Of a stretch of DNA of 64,000 nt, positions 1 to 10,290 are shown piece after piece. Source of the stretch: Lineus longissimus (lineage: Eukaryota > Nemertea > Pilidiophora > Heteronemertea > Lineidae). Made by a program: the position numbers and the translations under genes. Below the pieces are notes generated by a model, which made no database searches, was not told the DNA's origin, and worked only from the letters and a program-made list of their open reading frames with translations. The stretch lies in the NCBI RefSeq assembly GCF_910592395.1, contig NC_088314.1, positions 10,850,001 to 10,914,000 on the forward strand, given 5' to 3'. Each line of letters starts with the position of its first letter. Positions within the stretch are counted from its first letter, which is position 1.

Positions 1-1904
1 GGAAGACACAAGGTTAGCCTCGGGATGAGCAGAGCCTAATCAACGATAGCCCATTTGAATACTCTCGATGTTCTACACTCCAATCCGCCATTGAGTCGAG
101 TATCTGCGCCAATCAAGGTAGGGAATTCCTGCGCAACGAGTCTAAGCTTACTACTATGCAGATACGGTCTATCGCAGTGCTATTTTTAGGAATGTCTAAC
201 GTCAGGGCTGTAGCGGGGGGGGGGGGGGGATCAGGGGGGTTCGAACCAACCCCAGCTTGAGAAAAGGATCCGCTGAGGGCAGTCAAAAATACTTTTCTAC
301 TGAGTTTTGTAACACCATGATTCTATCCAAATGGGCCATTGTACGATAGAGTGACAGGCCTTACAATTACGTGGAGACCTCTACACCCTGTATTTTTTTA
401 TCCTATTTTGGGGGACATGTTTTTTTGCTTTTTGGCTTAATTTGGAGACATTTCATCACGCCAATTTGCCTGAACAGCGATGTCATAAATCAAAGTTAGT
501 GACTGATATCACCACATACACCAGAAAAATCATAATTTTAGGAGAAAACTTTAAAATGAGGCCATTTGGATGAGATTTGGTTATGTTAGGGGTCAAAAAA
601 CGCTTCAGGGGGGTCATATTTAAAAAAAAAGAAAAAAACCCACCTAATTTGGGGACATCCTGTACGGTAACAGTGTAGGAATCATGTAATTGAGAGGCCT
701 GAGTGACCTTATACAGTCCTTCGTAACTGGGAGTGCTGACCTGCCAGATTTCGGTCTCATGTTCACGGGCTTAGCACTAGGCCTACCATTACAATGTGAT
801 ATGTCAATGATTGATGACAAATAATGATGAAGATGTCCACGCATCGAGCATTTACATACATTTACGGCAGCAGCATGGGGATGCATCTCATTTATCAATA
901 CAGGTGGTAGGCCTAGCTTGGCACGTGCCCTGCTGGGCCTGGGCCGGGGCTGGGCGACGGCCATGCTTTTTTCTCAGATCAATTTAGGACAATTAGGTGA
1001 CAAAAAAACAACACCTTTGGCGACCATCTGGCTATACTTACCACCAAATTCCATGGTCATGATATTTGATGCGGTCCTAACTATGACATGGTCTACGTTT
1101 CATAGCCTACCGGTACTTCAAACCGTAAATAGCAATGGAATTGAGCAAAACTGAAATACTACAACACCATCCGATAAATCGAATGTCGCACGTTCTGTAT
1201 CCCGCGAGAACTCGAAACTACTGCGCACAGGCGCGAGAAATTATATAATAGCTCAATTGCCCCCTACCCCTTCAATTCAGCTCAGGCCCCTCGACTGACT
1301 ACCTCCACCCCCCCCCCCCCCAAATGTAAAATGATATCGTTTTTAGATTTGCTGTCGGTGTAGTTGGGGTTTGTTTGTCAGTCAAGGGGGCAACCGAAGG
1401 GGGGGGGGGGGGGGGTCTCTAAGTTTCACGTGCCTGTGCTGCTATTTTAGTAGCGGCAGAGGCAGTGGCTAAAAAAGTAGCACGAGAAACGAGGATGAGC
1501 TGATAGTGTTCCCCAGTAAAATGGGTTGCCGCAAATATTGACAACTTTAAAACTGTCGAAAACTTGCGTAAAGATTAATCAGAATAATTGAAGAGTCATG
1601 AAACTATATGATTACTACAAACCTAATGCAAATCTAAAACATTTATAGGGGCTGGTTTTGCGAATAGATGGATACCTTTGTTTACAAAATGACGTCACTC
1701 TGACGTCACGCATACCTTAAAAGATACTTCGTTGCTATAGTTCATCATTATCCCACTGTAGCGCAATGTCTGTTTAGTTCCACCCCTAGCTGAAAGGTGG
1801 GGCAGCCTGATTTGGATCGTGGGATATGTACGTTATAAGCCACTAATACCAATCGTAGATATACCACTATTGTTTGCGGAGAATGCACTGTGGAACCATA
1901 CACT
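1..1904. other. No gene recognised; homopolymer runs
   Basis: I see no convincing coding exon or known repeat protein here. Short ORFs of 60-110 codons occur on both strands but lack family motifs. The stretch holds long homopolymers: 15 G at 215-229, 14 C at 1308-1321 and 17 G at 1399-1415. These are likely polymorphic or badly sequenced. Confidence 0.6.
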
Positions 1905-1968
1905 CAAAAAGTAGGTCAACGGTGAAAATGATTGAAAAAAGCGCTCCCTATGTTCAGACCCCCCAAAC
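1905..1968 (+). repeat. 62-bp sequence shared with 26543-26613
   Basis: A block starting CAAAAAGTAGGTCAACGG and ending in a C-run is nearly identical to 26543-26613. Here the match stops at about 1968-1971, just where the LINE begins, so it probably marks the LINE insertion site. Confidence 0.6.
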
Positions 1969-2079
1969 CTTGAATTATCCTCAAAGGTGAGAAATCCAGT
2001 CTCGCCATTGAAAACGCTCGCCTCTCTTCGCAATCAAAGGACAATAAACAAAGCCTCCAACTCACCCTCTCTTCTGTCG

Positions 2080-3036
2080 ATGCAATTCGCGCTGATCTAC
2101 ATCTCGCAAAATCCGAAATCCGAATCCAAAGACGATCTTATCCGGTCAAAAATATTGATTATTGATCAGAAGGATGCCGTTATCAAATCGTGTGTTGAGG
2201 AGCGTGAAGCTATGCAAGCGCAAATCCAGGACTTGCTTAGAGAACTCGAACGCCACACTGGACCTGATTCGGGTGGAAATTTTCAGCACGTAAAATCCCA
2301 GAAGCCAAAGAGTGCTAAAATATCTTGCTTGCCCAAACCAGATGAGACCCCACATAGTCAGGAAAGCACCCTCTGTGATAACTTAGTGAGCTCAAACTCA
2401 CCACAGCCTCACCTTGTAGTAACAGATTCGCTCGGGAAGAACCTAGACTATAAACGTCTCTGCGTTGATAGTTCGGGTGTGGTGGTATGCTCGTTCCCTG
2501 GTGCTAAGATTGAGGATATATCCAACTATATCCAAAATGACTCTCGTTGTCAAGGGTCATTCACATCTATCTCTATTTTGGCTGGGACTAATAACATTGG
2601 TGCTGGTGACTCTTGCGATATCATGCATCGAAAATACGAGTCGCTAGTGAAGACCGTGCAGGCTGTGCACTCCGCCTCTGCCCTGCACATGATCGCGCTC
2701 CCCCCGAGAAGAGATGACAAACAACTAGACGAGAGAATACCAGATGCAAATGATGCCCTATATGACATCTGTAAGATGTTCGACGTCCATCTGATCACAA
2801 ATGAAGTTGTGAATGATAGGCAGTCGTTCAACTTCAGGGACCGGTTTGTGGGCCTACATCTGTCATCTGTAGGTACTGCAGCTCTAGCCTCATCTATCAA
2901 GAAGACTCTCCGATACTACACCAAGGAAACGCATCGTGTTACCCCCAACCGTTCAGTCAATCGCGTCGTAAGGAATACGTGGGAATCTGACAAACAGAGG
3001 TCCCCCTCTCCCTCCCCCTCCGGTCAAGAACAATGA
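2080..3036 (+). pseudogene. LINE ORF1, coiled coil plus SGNH/esterase-like domain
   Basis: The open frame runs from 1987 but its first ATG is at 2080. The C-terminal half looks like an SGNH hydrolase, as known for ORF1 of CR1/L2 LINEs: a DS block near 'VVTDSLGK', a 'GTNN' block (GxND-like), and a 'D-x4-LHLSSVG' segment near the end that would carry the catalytic His. The preceding 60 residues are charged and coiled-coil-like (DQKDAVIKS...RELERH). A different frame at about 1998-2130 also reads as a heptad-rich helix (AIENARLSS...), so a frameshift near 2120-2135 has probably split the N-terminus. ORF1 proteins of this type bind the LINE RNA. The SGNH assignment rests on motifs only. Confidence 0.7.
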
Positions 3037-3085
3037 CAACTCAAACTATGACAACTCAAACAATGACAACTCAAACAATGACATT
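3027..3085 (+). repeat. 15-bp tandem repeat at the end of LINE ORF1
   Basis: About 3.7 imperfect copies of AATGACAACTCAAAC. The ORF1 stop codon lies in the first copy, so copy number sets the spacing to ORF2. Confidence 0.7.
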
Positions 3086-3389
3086 GAGAATTTGATTTCT
3101 CTATTTGCAAAGGTTGTTCGTAACGTTAATGATGTGAATATAGTGATGTTTAAGAAATATAACACTCCCTCTGGTCTTCTTTAGAATAATGAGGTATCTT
3201 AATGACAATTTGAAATTAATGATTGCACTTTATGTCATATAGCACTGCCTGATCTAGGTCGATATTTCTAGTTCTCTCTTACGTTACTTTGTTCTCTCCC
3301 CTTTGCGGAGGTTACTATTGTATTGTGTTCACTGTTTATTGTACATTAGATATCAAAGGTAAATCAAACCAGTACTGTTACATGTAAAT

Positions 3390-5872
3390 ATGAATAATGT
3401 GGATAGAAAGAAATCATTGACTCTCGGACATTGGAATATTGAGGGACTGACATCAAAAACTCTGGGTTCAAAACTTCAAGACACTACTTTTCTTGATGAA
3501 ATTGATGGAGTTTATATTATATGTCTTACAGAAACTCATGCTATTGAAAAGAACTCAGTTTTCCTGGATGGCTATCAATTTTTTCAATCTAATAGAATCA
3601 AACATCATAAAGCAAAAAAAGGATCTGGGGGCGTTGCCTTTCTTGTAAAGGATTATTTAAAGAGATATGTTAATTTTTCCTCCAGCAAATCAAATGACAT
3701 AATTCGGGTAACTATTGACAAAAGTTGTACAAACTATGATTTTAATGTATCAATATGTAACGCTTATGTAAGCCCTCAATACTCCTCTTATTCAGTCCGA
3801 AACGATTTACAAACATGGGATATTTTAGAAGAAGGAACTGAACTTTATAATCAATCACGAAGAGTAATTATTTTTGGGAATATGAACACAAGGACTGGGA
3901 CCCTAGATGATTTCATTCAAAATGATGATAATATTTATACTCCTGTTCCCAACAGTTACATAATTGATGACGCAAGTTTTCAGTCTGAGCGTCAGAATTG
4001 TGGTTTCACCAAAGGATTATGTGACCAAATTTCTTGATATTTGTGCATCTTCAAGCTTAAGAATTTTAAATGGTAGAACTCTAGGAGACACTGGTGGTAA
4101 ATTTACATGCCATAAGTACAATGGTAGCAGTGTGGTAGACTATGCAGTAGTACAATCAACTCTCCTGCCTCAAGTTCAATACTTCAAAGTTTACAACTCT
4201 TTTGAGGCAATTTCTGATTGTATGATTTCTATGTGTTTAGAACTTTGTGGCAATGTGCTCCCTACTCCTCTACAGGAGGAAACCAGTCCCAGAGGGTATA
4301 ACATGGGATGACTCCTCGGAAAGTTTGTTCATCGATGAAATAAAGGGCTCATTTTTCCAGGAATTTATTAAAACAATTGATGATTCAAATTTGTATGAAG
4401 CTGATATAAATCAACATGCGAGAGACTTAGGGAGTAACCTTATTAAAGCTGCCATTAAAACTGGTAAAGTTGTATATGTAAATAAGAGATCACCTATGTC
4501 TAAACTCAAGAAATCTCGTCCAAATGCAAAATGGTTTGATAGAGACTTGGTACTTATGAAAAGATCTCTTAAAAGGTTAGGTGAAGACCTGATAAGTTCT
4601 CCTTTCGACAATAGTGTCCGAGCAAGATTTTTCAGTTACAAAAAACTTTATGAGAAAAATGTCAAAATTAAAGAGCAAATGTACCGGAACTCTCTTGTCA
4701 CCAAACTAAAAGATCTATCTGAATCAAATCCCAAAGGGTATTGGAAAGTGGTGGAGGAACTGAGAAACTCCAAGCCAAAATCACCCATTCATGGTAGTTC
4801 TAGTATTTCTATGGAGCAGTGGAAAAAACATTATGAATCGCTTTTAGATTTACCTCCAGAAACTCCCCAAAAATTGCTTAATGATATTAAAAATTTAGAA
4901 AATGAACCGTTTTTCTCGATTCTTGACAGTAAAATCACGGGTGATGAACTTTCGAAAGCTGCCAAAACCCTCAAAAGAGGCAAGGCGGTGGGGTTAGATC
5001 GTATTTCAAATGATATGTTGAAGTCTTCCATGCCTCTTCTGGCTAATTGTTTTACTAAGATTTTTAATACTATTCTACAAAAGGGTTGTTTTCCTGAACA
5101 ATGGAGTAAAGATTATATTGTCAATATTTATAAGGCTGGTGATCGATCCGACCCTGGCAACTATAGAGGAATAACCATTAATAGTTGCTTAGGTAAACTT
5201 TTCAGTAATGTTCTTAGTAACCGACTCGAGCTTTATGTTGAAAAGAACAAGATCATGACTCCTACTCAACTTGGTTTTAAGAAAGGGGCAAGAACCTCAG
5301 ATCATCTTTTTACCATCAGCACTCTTGTTGATAAATATATAAAAAAGGGTAAAACACCGCTTTTTGCCTGTTTTGTTGATTTTCGAAAAGCGTATGACAG
5401 TGTATGGCATAATGGTCTTTTTCTCAAGTTACTCAAATACAATATTCGTGGTAATTTCTAGAATGTTATCAAGAAGATGTATTTACAGAGTTCTGCATGT
5501 GTTCGCTCAAATGGTCGACAAAGTTCTTTTTTCAAATGTACAAATGGGGTCAAACAAGGTGATACTTTGAGCCCTCTTCTTTTTAATCTCTTTATAAATG
5601 ACCTTCCTACAAATCTCTCCCAGAATATTAATGTTGATGACCATATTCCCAGCCTAAATGGCCGGTTCTTTGATCATCTCTTCTACGCCGATGACTTGAT
5701 TATTTTGTCTAAAACAGCAAAAGGACTTCACTCCATGCTAAAGCAATTTGAGGTTTTCTGTACTTCCTGGAACTTAGAAATAAATGTAAAGAAAACAAAG
5801 GTGATGAAGTTAAGTGGTAATGGTCATGCATGTAAAGATGCTTTCTTTTTCAAAGGTATCCAGAAGTATTAA
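3390..5872 (+). pseudogene. LINE ORF2, AP endonuclease and reverse transcriptase (broken)
   Basis: The protein starts at an ATG with an endonuclease-exonuclease-phosphatase fold: 'GHWNIEGL', 'CLTETHA', 'GSGGVAFLV'. Its active-site motif reads GNMNTRT where GDxN is usual, an Asp-to-Asn change that should kill nicking. The frame shifts at about 4030 and again at about 4265. The RT follows: 'GDRSDPGNYRGI', 'TQLGFKKGARTSDH', 'DFRKAYDSVWH', then a TAG stop at 5459-5461, 'GVKQGDTLSPLLFN' and the catalytic box 'FYADDLI' near 5687. The frame ends where the E element begins (last residues QKY are E sequence). The product would nick DNA and copy the LINE RNA at the target. Confidence 0.9.
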
Positions 5873-5953
5873 GGTAGCAGGAAGGGTTGGGCGTTTGTTG
5901 TTTCTGAGTCTGAGGGGGTTGGTGTCTGTTGACTGTGCTTTAAGAGAGACTAG
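5866..5953 (-). repeat. Family E element, left piece of a split copy
   Basis: It begins TCCAGAAGTATTAAGG and matches the outer ends of the E copies at 8755, 16113 and 23217. It stops at CTAG, immediately before the gypsy LTR. The missing remainder resumes at 24278, again starting with CTAG, so the gypsy element inserted here and duplicated CTAG. Confidence 0.85.
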
Positions 5954-6171
5954 TGTTATGTTCTCCTGGTTCCATTTCATACAATAGAGGCAAGTCCTGG
6001 TTTATAGTAGAATATCACTTTATTATTCGAAATGACAATCTCCATCACATGAACAAGCTGAGCGCGTCGCTCCTTCTCGGAAGATCCCTGGATGCACAGG
6101 GTCTACACAACCCGTGCCCTAATTAAAGGAGTCTGGGCCTGCTCTAAATATTGTGCTATTTATACATCACA
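5954..6171 (-). repeat. Gypsy 3' LTR
   Basis: On the plus strand it starts TGTTATG and ends CATCACA. On the element's own strand it starts TGTGATGTATAAATAGC, which puts a TATA-like box only about 7-15 bp inside the LTR, and it has an AATAAA-type signal (AATAATAAAGTG). Its partner is at 24060-24277. Confidence 0.9.
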
Positions 6172-6186
6172 TCCCCCTTATTTACT
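6172..6186 (-). promoter_or_regulatory. Polypurine tract of the gypsy element
   Basis: On the minus strand the sequence AATAAGGGGGA directly abuts the LTR start. This is the expected position and composition for the plus-strand primer. Confidence 0.7.
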
Positions 6187-7289
6187 AAAAAATCTTTAAC
6201 AAAGATTTTTGATTTTTAACTAAACAACCTACTTTACTTCTTAACCTATCCTGTTCATGAAGTTACACTGAAGTCTAACTAAGATTACATGTACCTAGAT
6301 TCAAAGTACCTGGATTCAAAAATAGCTTATAACATGTATCAAAGTTACATACCAATGCAACCAGTTACATGTACTTCTGTTTTACAACAATATAGCTAGA
6401 AACTTAAATAATTACTATACAATATTACTAATATTGTATTATCAGACAAGACATCACTTCTAACTGTACTTGTTCCTTCCTGCTTGAAATATGAACTTGG
6501 CCTAATTCACCTCTCTTGATAAATTCAACTACCAGACAGATACCTGTATTTCACACAAGATATTGCTGCATCACATAACGTCACATTAACACTTTAAAAT
6601 GACTGTCGAGTTAAATTCTATACTAAACTCAATTGATGCAACTGGAACTTAGAAAACAACTTGCTCATTTACTCAAAATGATCACCTTAACACCATGAGG
6701 CATCGAGCAATTGGGTACAACCACAAGATAAAAACATTACCACAAAATCATCAACAACACTCTACACCTATACCTACATTATCCTTATGAAAAATGGAAA
6801 ACTCAATACACAAACACAATGTGCACACAAGACTGAGACACAGTTGCCATTTCAAACCACATAGAATGTTTAAGACCAATATAAACATATACATGGTTTA
6901 GCAATTGAACTACTATACTAGTTCTTCTTGAAATGGCTTCAATCCTACCTCTAGGAGCTGAAAACCTGGAATGTAAAATAGTAATACTATTATCCCTGTG
7001 CAATATGTACTTAATGTAGCAAAACACTGTTCTGAACACAGACAGTAGTATATTTTGTCACACAGAGAAAGGATGTTTACCAGAATTGCGTCTATTCCAT
7101 CCCCCTTGGGAAGGAAAGTTGTACTACAATCAAAATAGTCTGTAAAAGACATACCGTACAATACAAACAACAACGTCATAAGACTGAAAATTACAGAATG
7201 AACGATTAGTAACTATAAAACAAATTCTACATATATGAACTTAGATGCACTTTCTGTTAGGCTAAATGCACAGTTATCAAGTAGAATGG
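6187..7289 (-). other. Gypsy 3' non-coding region
   Basis: An AT-rich stretch between the end of the pol frame and the polypurine tract. It has two short minus-strand ORFs (6803-7039, 6913-7179) without recognisable motifs. I see no envelope gene: no signal peptide followed by a furin-like site and no C-terminal anchor in one frame. Confidence 0.5.
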
Positions 7290-7925
7290 CTATGGTCGAA
7301 CCATTCCATAAAGATGTCTGGCAAACCTTTCGGGTGAACCCGAACATCTCACTTTACTATCTTGTCCAAGGATCTTGCTAACAACCTCGGCACAGTTTCG
7401 TACACTGTGAGGATCCCACCAGAACCTGAAAATACCAGACTGCAATGGAAGAGACAACAAAATTCGCAATTGTCCTGCTCGAAACTTGGCTCTGACAACA
7501 GTATAGTCTGTGTGAGACGGAGGCGCCATCTGCAATTTCTGCACCAAGCGCACCTGTTGCTCCCTTGACATAGGAACCGGGGCGGCAAACCCATTATTCC
7601 CCTCTAGATTCTCCTTGTGCACCGACAGATCGATGGGCTGGCCCTGTGCTGAAAAGACGAAATCAGACTCATTACAAGAACAAACATTACTTATTTCTTT
7701 ACCTGTCTCATCAACAAAATGATACTTAGGTGTGTCCTCGCTGTTGAGATGACACTTGTCCTCTTCAACATCAATCTTTGGTTCGTTCATAGCCAAAGCT
7801 TCTCTCAACTTTTGCAAGTTAGAGATATTACTACACTCAGTGGCTCTCATAAATGCCGGCTTAATTCGGTTTATATGAAACACATCTCTCAATATCTGCA
7901 AACAATACATGGCTAGGATCCAACA
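7290..7925 (-). pseudogene. Gypsy pol C-terminal end (after integrase)
   Basis: This continues the integrase interrupted at 8756. It starts with remains of the GPY/F-type module: 'DVFHINRIKPAFMR' reads in the long frame, and a DPSHVLF-type stretch just upstream reads in another frame, so there is a small frameshift. About 190 residues of acidic linker follow, then a basic tail with 'REQQVRLVQKLQMAPP' and 'FWWDPHSVRNCAEVV', ending in a stop at 7290. The upstream Met at 8003 belongs to the inserted E element, not to gypsy. The tail may be a targeting or nucleic-acid-binding module; I cannot assign it. Confidence 0.75.
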
Positions 7926-8755
7926 CTTGACGCAATGGCCCAAAGCGCCGCGTAGCGGCAAAAAAGCGAAGCTGGCGAAACATTTATAACGGGTCACCGT
8001 CACTTATTATTGGACTTCTAGCGCATTTACGGGGTTGCAACTATTTTGCTTTATAGTGTCACCAGGAAAGAAAAGCATGCGACCTAACGCCGATCTATTT
8101 GTATAAAGTGATAATTGGAAGGTATATAGTAGGAAATATCAATAAAATAATCATTCCATGTCGTCTTTTGAGGGCATTTTTGATTGTAAAAAATATATGT
8201 GTACGTCACCGGAGTCTCTGCAATGATAATTTTATCACAGCAGTCTCGCGCAAGTAGAAGTTCTTTACCTATTAGTTCTTCACTTATTAGTCTCAATGTC
8301 TGGCGCAAAGCCAGACGTTTTCCATTACGATTTCACTACGATGTTTGACAAGAAGGAGCAGTGCGCGAGATATGCTGAGCAGACTTCCCTCGCTTGAGTT
8401 TCGGAAGAATGTTCCATATCGCGCTACGCTGACCACTGCTGACCATGACAGGCGTGCATTGGACTGGTACAGGTTGGAACTGAACATTGAATATGCTGGT
8501 GGTGACGCTTTATGATGAGAAGTTGGTCCTGACTGATGCAGTATCCTTGGACTTGTCCACAGCATCGTTCAATCATTGCTCTCTGAGCTGCCTTGATTCT
8601 GTACTTACCCAAACACTGAGACCAAATGCCTGTTGACTGTGCTTTAAGAGAGACTGGCGCCATGCCTAGTCTCTCTTAAAGCACAGTCAACAGAACCCCC
8701 TCAGACTCAGAAACCACAAACGCCCAACCCTTCCTGCTACCTTAATACTTCTGGA
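7926..8755 (+). repeat. Family E element, short copy inserted in gypsy integrase
   Basis: It runs from CTTGACGCAA to CTTCTGGA and interrupts the gypsy integrase between 'GPFVVH' and the continuation at 7925. The left end carries the GC-rich hairpin GCCGCGTAGCGGC; the right end carries the inverted CTCTCTTAAAGCACAG motif. No target-site duplication longer than a single T is visible. Confidence 0.8.
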
Positions 8756-10031
8756 TGAACAACAAACGGACCCACATACTTAGCAGTGAACTTCTTAGCA
8801 TTGGATGTAAGACTAGAACTGCTGGGTTTATGCAAATTAACAAGCTGTCCTTGGGCATATGTTGGACTCTTGGACAATCGTTGCGAGATCTTCTCATTCT
8901 GGGTTTTCTGCTGGTGTTCCTGCAACTGTAACATGAATTTAGACACACTATCAAATCGGTGTTTCAACTGTTCAATATACTCCTGTTGGGACTTGGTCAA
9001 TCCCAAAAGTGGCCTGAAATTTAAACCACTAACATCTTTCGGTTCCCTGTAAAATAACAAATAATAGGGGGAATGATTCCCTAACTGGGGCGAACAAAAT
9101 GTGTTATAAGAGTATTGCGTAACCGAATGATACCGCATCCAATCGTCACCATACTGATCTAAATTCACTTTTATCAAATCAGCGACTGATTTAATCTGTC
9201 TTTCTACATGTAGCGAACCGTGATTCATAACAGACACAACTTTCTGGCTGATACCAAGTGCAGTACACACAATCTCCATGACTTTACCTATCAACGACGA
9301 CTGGGCATCTGTATTAGGACATCTGGGATGCCATAACAGCAAAATACGCACTGGATAAGGGCCTCACTGATAGCTGGAGCATCCAATGTCTTCATTGGAA
9401 CACACACAGTATATCTCGTTATAGCACAGGTAACAACCATCAGCCAGGAATATCCCGATTTTGACGTCACCATTTTCTTGAAATCTAAAGAAATAGTCTG
9501 AAATGGTGAATAATCCAAAGGAATTCGCTCATGGAATGGCCTCAGCATTTCAGCTCTTCCTTTGAATTGCTGGCATTGAGCACAAGACTGGATATAAGAT
9601 ACAATGCGTTGATACATGCCATGAAGATAGAACAATTTCCTCATTGTGAGGTAAGTTCTAACACAACCTTGGTGATTGCTCAACAGAGAATCATGATACT
9701 TGGCTATCAACGGATCAATGAACTGGTCAGGGATCACAAGCTGAAAACAAAAATGATCACTATTAGACGGAAAGAATATTCTGAAAAGAATATCATTGCA
9801 TAATAAATTTTGTTCTGCTCTAAGCATTATCACTCTTGCTGCTTTCTTATCATTGGGTACAATTTGGTAGGCGAGATAATCATAAATAGGTTTAAAGTTT
9901 GGAGAAGACTGTTGGGCTGCCTTGAATTGTTGTGCTTCAAAAGGTAAATTGTAATCTCTGATGACTTTCCGTTTTATGATATTCAAAACTCTGTTAAGCT
10001 CAGACTGGTTGGGGATATGACGGGCCGTCAA
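8756..10031 (-). pseudogene. Gypsy integrase
   Basis: The zinc-binding HHCC region ('HDSLLSNHQG' ... 'CAQCQQFK') is followed by the catalytic core: first Asp in 'ISLDFKK', second in 'NTDAQSS', Glu in 'HVERQIKSV'. The core is split between two frames that change at about 9300-9350 (the upstream frame stops at 9291). The C-terminal part reaches 'KYVGPFVVH' and is then cut by the E element at 8755. Integrase joins the cDNA to host DNA. It sits directly downstream of RT-RNase H, the usual Ty3/gypsy order. Confidence 0.9.
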
Positions 10032-10290
10032 ATCCCCGATCTTGGTGATTAGAGGCTCTGGCTTGCGAAGAAACTCCGGAAATTTCTCTATGTTTGAATC
10101 CTCTATAGCCGGTTTCTTGACAACTCGTCCACCAGTCTTGGTTCTTCTGGTATTGGCTTTCTGGGTTTCGCAGGTTTTGTCTTTGGCGGTGGGTAGAAGA
10201 TGTCCCCCGGTATCATTGGTTCGAAGTCTCTCAATTCACCTGGTCGGGGTTGGTTGTCGGCCTGCAGGGGGCGTTGATCATTATTCTCGT
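10032..10290 (-). pseudogene. Gypsy pol linker between RNase H and integrase
   Basis: A Pro/Glu-rich low-complexity linker. The RT-RNase H frame stops at 10281, while another minus frame (10103-10408) continues in a matching Pro-rich style ('PPPKTKPAKPRKPIPEEPR'). This suggests a frameshift near 10290 in an originally continuous pol. Confidence 0.6.

Larger units (their letters stand above)
1971..5865 (+). mobile_element. 5'-truncated non-LTR retrotransposon (CR1/L2-like LINE)
   Basis: Two consecutive reading frames have the layout of a CR1/L2-like LINE: an ORF1 with an SGNH-esterase-like domain, then an ORF2 with an apurinic endonuclease and a reverse transcriptase. The left end breaks into a short repeat also found at 26543, and ORF1 has no upstream ATG, which suggests 5' truncation. 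The right end is cut at about 5865 inside the RT C-terminus by a family E element. The 3' tail is not found anywhere in the window. Several frameshifts and one stop show it is dead. CR1 versus L2 assignment is inference. Confidence 0.85.

Noticed and set aside
6803-7179. Envelope gene of the gypsy element
   Set aside because: Two short overlapping frames without a signal peptide, cleavage site or fusion-peptide pattern.
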